A program made the translations under genes and the position numbers. From positions 1 to 32,651 of the forward strand of contig JALFLM010000192.1 in assembly GCA_022774705.1 (NCBI GenBank): a DNA stretch of 32,651 nt. The letters are read 5' to 3'. Of the stretch, positions 1-7,649 are shown piece by piece. Position 1 is the first letter of the stretch; each line of letters starts with the position of its first letter. Under the pieces are notes generated by a model. That model searched no databases. It was given only the letters and a program-made list of their open reading frames with translations, and had not been told where the DNA came from. Source of the stretch: Lachnospiraceae bacterium (lineage in GTDB: Bacteria; Bacillota; Clostridia; Lachnospirales; Lachnospiraceae).

Positions 1-103
1 TGAGATATCCAAGACCCCTTGAAGACGACGAGGTAGATAGGGCAGGGGTGGAAGTACGGTAACGTATGGAGCTGACTGCTACTAATCGGTCATCAGCTTG
101 ACC
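1..103 (+). rRNA. 23S ribosomal RNA, 3' end (partial)
   Basis: The first about 100 bases read as the conserved 3' end of bacterial 23S rRNA: a GACGACGAGGTAGATAGG block, GGTGGAAGTACGGTAACGTA, and the terminal GCTACTAATCGGT followed by CAGCTTGACC. The gene begins before the window. The exact 3' end is estimated from the usual terminal stem and may be off by a few bases. No 5S rRNA gene follows before the tRNA array. Confidence 0.93.
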
Positions 104-164
104 AGTGTCTGGTGAGATGGTCTGGATTGAAAATAAAAAGAATTTTAAAAAGAATAAAAAGTTC

Positions 165-193
165 TTGACATAATCTTGATAAAGTGGTAAGAT
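165..193 (+). promoter_or_regulatory. Promoter of the tRNA array
   Basis: TTGACA at 165-170 and TAAGAT at 188-193 are separated by exactly 17 bases, in an A-rich stretch between the 23S gene and the first tRNA. The tRNA cluster can therefore be transcribed independently of the rRNA operon. Confidence 0.75.
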
Positions 194-235
194 ATTAAAG
201 TCGATTTGCAGTTTTGAAGGTACAATCAAAGATAT

Positions 236-309
236 GGCCCAGTGGCTCAGTTGGTTAGAGCGCCGCCCTGTCACGGCGGAGGTCGAGGGTTCGAGTCCCT
301 TCTGGGTCG
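236..309 (+). tRNA. tRNA-Asp (GTC)
   Basis: Complete cloverleaf. The acceptor GGCCCAG (236-242) pairs with CTGGGTC (302-308), with G309 as discriminator. The anticodon stem CCGCC/GGCGG encloses the loop CTGTCAC, anticodon GTC. The T arm is GAGGGTTCGAGTCCCTT. No CCA is encoded. Confidence 0.97.
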
Positions 310-316
310 TTTATAT

Positions 317-389
317 GGGATCTTAGCTCAGCTGGGAGAGCATCTGCCTTACAAGCAGAGGGTCATAGGTTCGAGCCCTATAGGTCCCA
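317..389 (+). tRNA. tRNA-Val (TAC)
   Basis: The acceptor GGGATCT pairs with AGGTCCC (382-388), with A389 as discriminator. The anticodon loop CTTACAA gives TAC (valine). The TTCGAGC T-loop is present. CCA is not encoded. Confidence 0.97.
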
Positions 390-415
390 TTTAAAATTAA
401 ATATCAATTTGTTAT

Positions 416-497
416 GGGGGAAGTCCCGAGTGGCCAAAGGGGACAGACTGTAAATCTGCTAGCTATGCTTTCGGTGGTTCGAATCCACCTTCCCCCA
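416..497 (+). tRNA. tRNA-Tyr (GTA)
   Basis: Class II tRNA of 82 nt with a long variable arm. The acceptor GGGGGAA pairs with TTCCCCC (490-496), with A497 as discriminator. The loop CTGTAAA gives anticodon GTA. The variable arm lies around 459-472 and the T-loop is TTCGAAT. Confidence 0.96.
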
Positions 498-526
498 TTT
501 GGATATCATCCAAAATTAAATAATGA

Positions 527-600
527 CGCGGGGTGGAGCAGTCCGGAAGCTCGTCGGGCTCATAACCCGAAGGTCGCAGGTTCAAATCCTGTCCCCGCAA
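527..600 (+). tRNA. Initiator tRNA-fMet (CAT)
   Basis: The anticodon loop CTCATAA gives CAT. Two initiator hallmarks are visible: the mismatched C1-A72 pair at the top of the acceptor (C527 against A599), and three consecutive G-C pairs (GGG/CCC) at the base of the anticodon stem. This is therefore the initiator, not elongator Met or Ile2. Confidence 0.95.
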
Positions 601-606
601 CTCAAT

Positions 607-679
<73 letters not shown>

Positions 680-692
680 TTTTATAAGGCAT

Positions 693-765
693 GGGATACT
701 AGCTCAGGTGGTAGAGCACTTGACTTTTAATCAAGTTGTCCGGGGTTCGAGTCCCCGGTGTCTCA
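693..765 (+). tRNA. tRNA-Lys (TTT)
   Basis: The acceptor GGGATAC (693-699) pairs with GTGTCTC (758-764, with G-U wobbles), and A765 is the discriminator. The anticodon loop CTTTTAA gives TTT. The T stem CCGGG/CCCGG encloses GTTCGAG. This is the last gene of the array. Confidence 0.96.
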
Positions 766-777
766 TTTAGTAAGATC

Positions 778-807
778 AGAAGTATCGGTATGGTACTTCT
801 TTTTTTA
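778..807 (+). terminator. Rho-independent terminator of the tRNA array
   Basis: AGAAGTA (778-784) pairs with TACTTCT (794-800) and is followed by a run of T residues to 807, just 12 bases after tRNA-Lys. Confidence 0.85.
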
Positions 808-829
808 TATTTTGTAGGATTGTGCAGTT

Positions 830-875
830 GCCAATTAAAAAGAACAGGTAATATTACCTGTTCTTTTTAATTGGC
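830..875. terminator. 46-bp perfect palindrome, probable bidirectional terminator
   Basis: Bases 830-852 and 853-875 are exact reverse complements (23-bp arms, no spacer). As RNA the core GAACAGGTAAT/ATTACCTGTTC is flanked by A5 on one side and T5 on the other. That arrangement allows termination in both directions, for the incoming tRNA transcripts and the convergent glgB-like gene. Confidence 0.75.
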
Positions 876-881
876 ATTTTA

Positions 882-924
882 TAACTGTTCAGAGCCAGGA
901 AGTCGAGATGGATCTGAACAGTTA
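882..924. repeat. Inverted repeat of the GTAAYTGTTCAGA family
   Basis: TAACTGTTCAGA (882-893) and TCTGAACAGTTA (913-924) form a perfect 12-bp inverted repeat around a 19-nt loop, immediately downstream of the glgB-like stop codon. Related copies lie at 17690-17715 (one arm) and 23932-23981 (both arms). Confidence 0.7.
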
Positions 925-930
925 CGCTAA

Positions 931-2769
931 TTAATATTTGAAAACAGCAATACCATAAGCGGGCAGTGCATAGGCAAGACGGTAGGATTTGCCATCGCAG
1001 ATTTCTTTAACGGGAGTCAGGATATCTGCCGACTCAGGTTTGGAAATCAGGCCGCGTGATTCATCCAGAATTAATGTATATTTACATTTTTTCGGAACGC
1101 CGACAGCATATTCAGGATAAGCTACAGGCGTGAAATTCAGTACGAATAACAGGTTGCTACCTGATTTGGGGGCAGTACGGACGAAACTGAAAATACTGCG
1201 TTTATTGTCAGTGGAATTAATCCATTCAAAACCACTGTGAGGTCGGCTGTCTGTGTGCATGCAGCTGTATTTTTTATAAATGGAAAGCAGATCATGTACT
1301 AACAGATGCAGCTGCCTGTGCTGTGGGTCGTACTGAAGATACCAGTCAAGCTGACGTTCTTCATCCCACTCGCTGTCCTGAGCGAAATCCTGTCCCATAA
1401 ACAAAAGCTTTTTGCCGGGCTGTCCCATAAGATATGTGTAAGCTACTTTTAAATTCGCAATACGGGATTTTTTGTCACCGGGCATCTTCTGATACATGGA
1501 ACCCTTTTGATGCGCTACATCATCGTGAGAAACAGGGAGGATAATATGGTTCTGATCCGTATCGGTCACACAGGAAATCATACTGCTGTGATTAAACTGG
1601 CGGAAATAAGGATCATATTTCATGTACTCCAGAAAGTCATTTACACCTTTTGTATTCCATTTAAAATCAAAACCGAGTCCTCCGTTTTCTACAACTGCAG
1701 TGACGTCGGAACGGGATGCGGAATCACCGGTTATCATAAGTACTCCAGGATTTCTCTTATGCATCATACTGTTCAGATGTTTGAAAAATTCGGCAGCCTG
1801 CTGATTGCTGTCAGCAAAAGAAGAACCTGAATCCATGTGAAGTCCGTCAATATGGAACTGTTCAACCCAGAATAAAGCGTTGGCAATCAGAAAATTGCAA
1901 ACCTGATTTCTGCCGAAATCAAATACTTTGGTGCCCCATTTGCTGTTTTCGCCTTTTGCAGGATCTGCATATTCGTAAACAGGTTTTCCGTCAAACCCGG
2001 CAAGTCCATGGGCATCTTTGGGAAAATGGCCCGGTACCCAGTTAAGAATTACGCCGATTCCGTTATTATGAAGGTAATTCACCATGTAAGCAAAATCTTC
2101 CGGAGTTCCATACCGGGATGTCGGTGCGTAATAGCCTGTAACCTGATATCCCCATGAAGCGTCCAGAGGGTGTTCGGGAATTCCCATTAATTCAATGTGG
2201 GTGTATCCCATCTCTTTTACATATTCTGTTAATTCGCTGGCAAGTTCACGATATGTAAAATACCAGCTTCCGTGTTCATCACGGTGTTTTTTCCAGGAAC
2301 CAGGATGAACTTCATATATGGCTACAGGGGCTTCCAGAGAGTCTTTTTGGGACCGTTTTTCCAGCCATTTTTTATCAGTCCATTTAATTTTGCTTAAATC
2401 GGTTACGACGGAAGCTGTACCGGGTCTGCATTCTGAAAAATTCGCATAGGGGTCAGCTTTATAAATAATTCGGTCATCAGCTGTGCGTATTGCATATTTG
2501 TATATTTCACCAATTTCAATATCGTTCGTAAATATCTCGAAAATTCCGCATTCCGGAATTGGTGTCATGCGGTGCTTTGATATGTCCCAGTTATTGAAAT
2601 TCCCTACAAGACTGACAGCTTTTGCATTGGGTGCCCAGACCGCAAAATAAATTCCTGATTTTTTTCCGATCTTAACAGAATGAGAACCCAATTTTTTATA
2701 AATCTCATAGTGTGTACCGTGCCCGAAAAGGTAGCGATCCATCTCAGACAGAAATCCAGTAGCTTTCAT
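931..2769 (-). CDS. Glycogen branching enzyme (GH13) homologue, probably inactive
   Basis: 612 residues, full-length against bacterial GlgB. An N-terminal CBM48-like sandwich (about 30-120; YFAVWAPNAKAVSLVGNFNNW) is followed by the GH13 barrel (from about 150; AIYEVHPGSW) and a beta C-domain. The usual branching enzyme makes alpha-1,6 branches in glycogen. The nucleophile Asp is kept (D313 in DGLHMD), as is the transition-state Asp (D416 in SHDDVAHQKG). However, the general acid/base Glu of the usual AEEST motif is G348 here (ITGDSA). The Arg two places before the nucleophile is H311, and the barrel Asp of the usual ILDWVP motif is N243 (ILNWVP). I therefore infer a catalytically dead or repurposed GlgB paralogue, perhaps glycogen-binding. 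There is a good RBS (GAAGGGAG) before the ATG. It diverges from the Tad operon. Confidence 0.9.
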   Translation of the reverse strand: MKATGFLSEMDRYLFGHGTHYEIYKKLGSHSVKIGKKSGIYFAVWAPNAKAVSLVGNFNNWDISKHRMTPIPECGIFEIFTNDIEIGEIYKYAIRTADDRIIYKADPYANFSECRPGTASVVTDLSKIKWTDKKWLEKRSQKDSLEAPVAIYEVHPGSWKKHRDEHGSWYFTYRELASELTEYVKEMGYTHIELMGIPEHPLDASWGYQVTGYYAPTSRYGTPEDFAYMVNYLHNNGIGVILNWVPGHFPKDAHGLAGFDGKPVYEYADPAKGENSKWGTKVFDFGRNQVCNFLIANALFWVEQFHIDGLHMDSGSSFADSNQQAAEFFKHLNSMMHKRNPGVLMITGDSASRSDVTAVVENGGLGFDFKWNTKGVNDFLEYMKYDPYFRQFNHSSMISCVTDTDQNHIILPVSHDDVAHQKGSMYQKMPGDKKSRIANLKVAYTYLMGQPGKKLLFMGQDFAQDSEWDEERQLDWYLQYDPQHRQLHLLVHDLLSIYKKYSCMHTDSRPHSGFEWINSTDNKRSIFSFVRTAPKSGSNLLFVLNFTPVAYPEYAVGVPKKCKYTLILDESRGLISKPESADILTPVKEICDGKSYRLAYALPAYGIAVFKY

Positions 2770-2833
2770 AGTAACTCCCTTCTTTTACTCTGTGTGTATA
2801 GAGCTGGCCGCAAAGTTGCGGATTATATGTCAC

Positions 2834-2862
2834 ATTATATTACGTAACGATTTTTTTTGCAA
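2834..2862 (-). promoter_or_regulatory. Promoter of the glgB-like gene
   Basis: On the minus strand, TTGCAA (2857-2862) and TATAAT (2834-2839) are 17 bases apart. A short CCGCAA/TTGCGG hairpin (2808-2821) falls in the predicted 5' leader. Confidence 0.65.
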
Positions 2863-2924
2863 CAATAAGAAAAATAAAGAAAATAAACATCTTCTAAAGA
2901 AAAAATGAAATATATGATTGCATA

Positions 2925-2953
2925 TTGACAAATGAAATGTACGCAATTATAAT
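2925..2953 (+). promoter_or_regulatory. Promoter of the Tad operon
   Basis: Consensus TTGACA at 2925-2930 and consensus TATAAT at 2948-2953 with a 17-base spacer, about 50 bases before the first Tad gene. This is a perfect sigma-A match, so regulation presumably relies on a repressor. Confidence 0.85.
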
Positions 2954-2967
2954 ACGTTACATACTTG

Positions 2968-2983
2968 TTATCACACATGATAA
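2968..2983. promoter_or_regulatory. Candidate operator palindrome in the Tad leader
   Basis: TTATCA-CACA-TGATAA is a perfect 6-4-6 inverted repeat about 8 bases downstream of the expected transcription start of the Tad operon, a classic repressor position. The binding protein is unknown. Confidence 0.45.
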
Positions 2984-3001
2984 GAAAAGAGGTGAAGTGA
3001 G

Positions 3002-4201
3002 ATGCATAGTGTAATAGGTATATGTGATTCCAATACAGTATATATGAAAAAGCTGGCAGAATCTTTTATGTGTAAGTCAGATATTCCATTACAGATTATG
3101 ACTTTTTCCGATTGCAGTCAGTTGATTGAATATTTAGGAGAACACAGCCTGGATGTTCTGATTATTGACAGGGCACTTCGGGAAGCAGATTTCAATCAGG
3201 AGTGCGGTGTGAATGCAGGTAATAATACAGGTAATAATACAGGCCGGCAGATGGAGGTGGTGGAGCAGCATATCAGATATATACTGGAATTATCGGATGA
3301 GAAAGGAGGTATGGAGCAAAGCGGTGATTTTAGTTTCAGAATCAGCAGATACCAGTCGTCAACTGAACTGTTTTGTCTGATCAGTCGTTTGTTTACGGGG
3401 AACCGGAAGGCGGGAGACCGGATCATGGAAGCAGCGCCGGAATATGGTGTCAGCTATTCCTGGAAAGGCTCTGGTAAAAAGAATTCGGATAAACTGCAGA
3501 TTTGCGGGCTTGACATGGAAGAGCAGAGTGGTAAATCCGAAGGCTGTATCATAACGGTTTATTCACCGGTGAACCGATGCGGGAAAACTTCTCTGGCGGT
3601 CCTTTTAGCTGAACTGCTGATGCAGAAAAGTTCTTCTCTTATGATCAGTATGGATCATCATTCAACGATTTTTTCTGAAGAGGAACTGAATCTTTCGGAA
3701 TTGATCTATTGTATGAGCAGGGAGAATAATCTTCGTGTTGAAGCGGATGCTTTTGGAGATTTTACCGAGTATGAAAGCTATGTAAAAACATGGGGAGATT
3801 TGATGTACATTTCCGCACCGGGTACCGTGGAAGATCTGGTTCAGGTATCTGCAGTTCAGCTGTGCAGGTTGATGAATATGCTGAAGTACAACAGCAGATA
3901 TCACTATATTGTAATGGATTTATCGGAGGGGATGGAAAGCCTCCACAAGGTTCTTGAACAGAGTGATCTTATTTTTATGCCAATGCTGGATGATTGCGTG
4001 TCCAGATGCAAAATTGAGATGTTTGATCAGTATATGCAAAGCATGATGGGGCAGGAGGAATGGAAGGAGCTTGCTGCTAAAATTCACAGAATTCAGCTGC
4101 CTCCGGCATATGAATCGGGAGAGGTGGAGAATTATTACAGAGAACTGATCTGGAGCAATCAGGCAAGAGTAGCAGAAGAGATTCTGGAACAATATATATG
4201 A
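3002..4201 (+). CDS. tadZ: TadZ/CpaE-like pilus localisation protein
   Basis: 399 residues. The N-terminal about 60 residues look like a response-regulator receiver fold (VIGICDSNTVYMKKL...LDVLIID), as in CpaE/TadZ. A ParA/MinD-type ATPase domain follows from about residue 182. Its P-loop is SPVNRCGKTS (188-197, K195). The family's early 'signature' lysine of KGGxGKT is absent, so ATP turnover may be weak. TadZ proteins usually mark the cell position of the Tad machine. A short Asn/Gly/Thr stretch near residue 70 comes from a 12-bp duplication (GGTAATAATACA). The start is supported by GAGGTG upstream. It is first gene of the operon, 14 bp before tadA. Confidence 0.75.
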   Translation: MHSVIGICDSNTVYMKKLAESFMCKSDIPLQIMTFSDCSQLIEYLGEHSLDVLIIDRALREADFNQECGVNAGNNTGNNTGRQMEVVEQHIRYILELSDEKGGMEQSGDFSFRISRYQSSTELFCLISRLFTGNRKAGDRIMEAAPEYGVSYSWKGSGKKNSDKLQICGLDMEEQSGKSEGCIITVYSPVNRCGKTSLAVLLAELLMQKSSSLMISMDHHSTIFSEEELNLSELIYCMSRENNLRVEADAFGDFTEYESYVKTWGDLMYISAPGTVEDLVQVSAVQLCRLMNMLKYNSRYHYIVMDLSEGMESLHKVLEQSDLIFMPMLDDCVSRCKIEMFDQYMQSMMGQEEWKELAAKIHRIQLPPAYESGEVENYYRELIWSNQARVAEEILEQYI

Positions 4202-4215
4202 TGGAGAAATGACAG

Positions 4216-5397
4216 ATGGATGAAACCAGGGAACGGCTGCAGAAGCAGATTATGACGGAATTAAATGACTATGGAGCTGTGTCTGATGATATTCTGCTGC
4301 GCAGCATTGACGAGATTGTCTGCAGGGAAGGGCGGCAGCATCATTTTTCACTGAATCGAAAACTGCAGTATCGGAGGGATATTTTCAATGCTATAAGAGG
4401 TCTTGATATTATCGAAGACCTTTTGGCGGATGAGTCAATTACGGAGATCATGATTAATGGCCATCGGAATATTTTTGTGGAGCAGTCAGGGCATATCAGA
4501 CGTTATGAAAAATGTTTTTCTTCCGAAGAAAAACTGAATGATATTATTCAGAAGATGGTTTCTGCAGCAAACAGGGTTGTAAATGAAACAACACCTATAG
4601 TAGATGCCAGACTGGCTGACGGTTCACGTTTGAATGTTGTGCTTCCGCCGGTTTCTCTGGCAGGTCCTGTGGTAACAATACGAAAGTTCCCGGAGCAGTT
4701 TACTGCGGATCAGCTGATTGAGAAAAATTCCATTTCAGAAGAATGCGCCGCATTTTTGCGTCGTCTGGTGAAGGCACGGTATAACATATTCATAAGCGGA
4801 GGAACCGGAGCAGGAAAAACCACTTTTTTAAATGCTCTTTCACATTTTATACCGGAAACAGAGCGTATTATTACGATTGAGGATTCTGCAGAACTGCAGT
4901 TGGATATTCCCAATATGGTACGCATGGAAGCCAGAAACAGAAATATGGAAGGGAAAAATGAAATCAGGATACGTGATCTGATTCGGGCAGCTCTCAGGAT
5001 GCGGCCAGATCGTATTATTGTGGGGGAAGTGCGTTCCGAGGAGGCTCTGGATATGCTGCAGGCTATGAATACAGGGCATGACGGCAGCATTTCCACCGGT
5101 CATGCCAACAGTCCGGCTGATATGCTGACGCGTCTGGAGATGATGGTTCTGATGGCAGCAGATATTCCTCTTACTGCAATCAAATCACAGATCGCTTCGG
5201 CACTTGATATTTTGATTCATCTGGAAAGATTTCGGGACGGCACCAGAAAAGTGGTTTCTGTGCAGGAGATAACCGGTTATCAAAATGGAGAAATTCACAT
5301 TCAACCGCTTTTTGTATATGACAGAGAAAAAGGATGTATCTGCAGGACAGAGAACAGTCTGGTTAAAGAAGAAAAACTGCAGAAAACAGGACAATAG
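4216..5397 (+). CDS. tadA: TadA/CpaF secretion ATPase
   Basis: 393 residues, type II/IV secretion ATPase of the CpaF/TadA branch that powers Flp pilus assembly. The N-terminal part contains LADESITEIMINGHRNIFVE, as in CpaF. Walker A is GGTGAGKTT (195-203). Then come the Asp box around IITIEDSAELQL, the Walker B region RIIVGEVRSEEA (from R266, E271), and a His box (DGSISTGHANSPADMLTRLE). All key motifs are intact, so an active hexameric cytoplasmic ATPase is expected. GGAG lies 9 bases before the ATG. Its 3' end overlaps the tadB reading frame. Confidence 0.95.
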   Translation: MDETRERLQKQIMTELNDYGAVSDDILLRSIDEIVCREGRQHHFSLNRKLQYRRDIFNAIRGLDIIEDLLADESITEIMINGHRNIFVEQSGHIRRYEKCFSSEEKLNDIIQKMVSAANRVVNETTPIVDARLADGSRLNVVLPPVSLAGPVVTIRKFPEQFTADQLIEKNSISEECAAFLRRLVKARYNIFISGGTGAGKTTFLNALSHFIPETERIITIEDSAELQLDIPNMVRMEARNRNMEGKNEIRIRDLIRAALRMRPDRIIVGEVRSEEALDMLQAMNTGHDGSISTGHANSPADMLTRLEMMVLMAADIPLTAIKSQIASALDILIHLERFRDGTRKVVSVQEITGYQNGEIHIQPLFVYDREKGCICRTENSLVKEEKLQKTGQ

Positions 5398-6127
5398 GCT
5401 GTTTGCATGGGAACCCAAAGAAAAGGCACTGATTTTCCTTGAAGGAGCAGGGCTCAGTCTGACACTGGCGATTACTTTTTTTCAAAGGGTATGGGGACTT
5501 TTTCTGACATTTCCTGTTATGCTTCTGTATGTGAAATATGCTGAGAAAAGATTGATTAATAAGAAAAAACATCAGCTGGAAGTGCAGTTTAAAGATGCAA
5601 TACTTGCTATGGCATCTTCTTTGCAGGCAGGTTATTCTCTGGGACATGCTTTTGAGGATGCGCTGGAGATCAGCGGGGAGATTTATGGAAAAAAGAGCAT
5701 GATTGTATCGTTGCTGGAAAAAGTTATATGGGGACAGAAACTGAATATTTCCATGGATCAGCTCCTGGAGGAACTGGCAGAAAGAAGTCAGCTTGAGGAA
5801 GTAAGGAACTTTACAGAGGTCGTAAAAGTAACCAGACGATATGGAGGAAATCTGCCGGATATGATACAGAAACTGGCCGGAGTGATTGAAGATCGTGTGA
5901 CCGTGAAAGCGGAAATCATGTCAGTAACTGCCTCGGTAAGGTATGAAGCATATATTATGGATATAATACCCGTGGCAATTATCTGGTACATGAATGTTAC
6001 AGGACCATCTTTTCTGGAGGTACTGTACAGTGGCTTTGCAGGCAGGCTGTTCATGGCCGTGTGCATGATTATATATATGGGTACAGTGATCTGGCAGTTT
6101 CATATGATGGAGAATATGATAGATTGA
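5285..6127 (+). CDS. tadB: TadB-like inner-membrane platform protein
   Basis: 280 residues, type II secretion F-domain protein. Two N-terminal hydrophobic segments (about residues 48-80) precede the cytoplasmic F domain (FKDAILAMASSLQAGYSLGHAFEDA and TRRYGGNLPDMIQKLAGVIEDR). Two C-terminal membrane segments (about 225-272) follow. With TadC it should form the membrane platform driven by TadA. The start is uncertain. The ATG at 5285 lies 113 bases inside tadA with GGAG upstream, and a later ATG at 5318 has no clear RBS. There is no ATG after the tadA stop that would keep the first membrane segment. Confidence 0.88.
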   Translation: MEKFTFNRFLYMTEKKDVSAGQRTVWLKKKNCRKQDNRLFAWEPKEKALIFLEGAGLSLTLAITFFQRVWGLFLTFPVMLLYVKYAEKRLINKKKHQLEVQFKDAILAMASSLQAGYSLGHAFEDALEISGEIYGKKSMIVSLLEKVIWGQKLNISMDQLLEELAERSQLEEVRNFTEVVKVTRRYGGNLPDMIQKLAGVIEDRVTVKAEIMSVTASVRYEAYIMDIIPVAIIWYMNVTGPSFLEVLYSGFAGRLFMAVCMIIYMGTVIWQFHMMENMID

Positions 6128-7581
6128 TTTGGATAACAGGAGCAGGAACGGTTCTGATTCTGCTGTATCTTGCGGTAACCGGAAGATGGGCGAGTGAACT
6201 TTTTTATGACCGGATTTTTCTGGTCAGATGGGTGAAATCATCAGGGTATTACCTGTACTGTAATATTTTATGCAGGATTTATCATCCGGTAAGTCCGGAG
6301 AAATCTAAAAATTACAGAAGACTGCAGCAGATTTATGCAAAAAAGGATGTTTCTGAAGAATGGACGAAGTATCAGGCGGAAAAATATGCGGTTGTTTTAA
6401 CGGGATTGCTGGTTCTGTGCATTGTGAGCAGCGCAGTACTTGCTTCAGGAAGCTGGAATGAGATGCTGGATGATTACGTGCTGGCACGGCCGGGATATGG
6501 GGAGTCTTCAAAGGAGTATTCTTTTCAGGTCATAAACGGAGCAGGTGATCAGGAATCAATTCATCTGATACTTGAACCACAGGTGTATTCCGGTGAGGAA
6601 GTACAGCAGAAATTTGAAGCATATTATGAAGTACTGAAAGAAAAAGTCAGAGGAGATAATGAATCTTTACAGAAGGTACGTAAAAATCTGAATTTTGAAG
6701 CAGATCCGGCGTGGAAAGGAATTGATATTACATGGAGACCTTCAGATTATGAATTGATTACAGAAGACGGAAAAATACTTCTGGATCAGGCGCAGGAAGG
6801 GAAAACAGAGTTGAGTTTATATCTGATTATGACTCATGCACAATACAGCAGAACGTTTGAGATACCAGTGACAATTGTAAAAGATTTATCGGATGCTTCT
6901 TTGAATATGCAGTCATATCTGGAGAAGAAACAGGAAAACAGTATGGAGGAGAAATTCTTTAAACTTCCTGATACTTTTAACGGAGAAAAAATCCGGTATA
7001 TTGTGAAAAAAGAATCCGGGACTGCGGCGGGAATTCTTTTATTGATTGCAGCAGCAGTTTTTCTGCTTTTATATCGTCAGCAGGCTTCTGTAAAAGAACA
7101 GTGTGACAGAAGAGAACGTCAGTTGAAAGCGGATTATCCGGAAATTGTCTCAAAGCTGCTGGTACTGATACGGGCAGGGATGCCGGTACGGAGTGCATGG
7201 ATGCGGATTGCAGAGGATTATCAGATTCAGAAGAAGAAAGATGGTCAGGTTCATTTTGCTCTGGAGGAGATGAATGCAGCAGTCAAAGAGATGAATACAG
7301 GCATCAGTGAAGGCAGGGCATATCTTGAGTTCGGCAGGAGATGCGAACAGAATCTCTATCTGAAACTGGGAAGTCTTCTGGAGCAGAATCTGAAAAAGGG
7401 AAGCTATGGAATTGCAGCCTTTCTGGAAGGCGAACGGATTCAGGCACTGGAAGAGCGAAGGAGACAGATCAGAGCGGAAGGAGAGCTGGCCGGTACCAAA
7501 CTGATGGCACCCATGATGGTGTTGTTTGCGCTGGTACTGATGATTATTATGGTACCTTCTCTGATGTCATTTGGAATTTAA
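6124..7581 (+). CDS. tadC: TadC-like platform protein with a large inserted domain
   Basis: About 485 residues from a TTG that overlaps the tadB stop (TTGA) and has GGAG about 10 bases upstream; an ATG at 6061 is the alternative. Order: N-terminal membrane segment (about 5-20), a charged stretch, a membrane segment (about 89-109), about 190 hydrophilic residues, a membrane segment (about 299-318), the F domain (LKADYPEIVSKLLVLIRAGM, AYLEFGRR, LKKGS), and a C-terminal membrane segment (about 460-485). TadC is normally about 300 residues. The extra block has alternating beta-like character (SLYLIMTHAQYSRTFEIPV) and, from topology, probably faces outside. Platform role inferred from the F domain and location. 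Confidence 0.85.
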   Translation: MIWITGAGTVLILLYLAVTGRWASELFYDRIFLVRWVKSSGYYLYCNILCRIYHPVSPEKSKNYRRLQQIYAKKDVSEEWTKYQAEKYAVVLTGLLVLCIVSSAVLASGSWNEMLDDYVLARPGYGESSKEYSFQVINGAGDQESIHLILEPQVYSGEEVQQKFEAYYEVLKEKVRGDNESLQKVRKNLNFEADPAWKGIDITWRPSDYELITEDGKILLDQAQEGKTELSLYLIMTHAQYSRTFEIPVTIVKDLSDASLNMQSYLEKKQENSMEEKFFKLPDTFNGEKIRYIVKKESGTAAGILLLIAAAVFLLLYRQQASVKEQCDRRERQLKADYPEIVSKLLVLIRAGMPVRSAWMRIAEDYQIQKKKDGQVHFALEEMNAAVKEMNTGISEGRAYLEFGRRCEQNLYLKLGSLLEQNLKKGSYGIAAFLEGERIQALEERRRQIRAEGELAGTKLMAPMMVLFALVLMIIMVPSLMSFGI

Positions 7582-7649
7582 GATATTTTATACTGAAAGA
7601 ACTTCATATTCAGGGAAGTTGTATAAGGATAAAAGAAATGGGGGATGAA

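Noticed and set aside
2806-2821. CCGCAA/TTGCGG hairpin as terminator
   Set aside because: It lies in the 5' leader of the glgB-like gene and has no T-run. At most it is a small leader hairpin.
7341-7637. In-frame extension upstream of the Flp pilin
   Set aside because: It is an out-of-frame shadow of tadC. Only the part from 7650 has a pilin signal and RBS.
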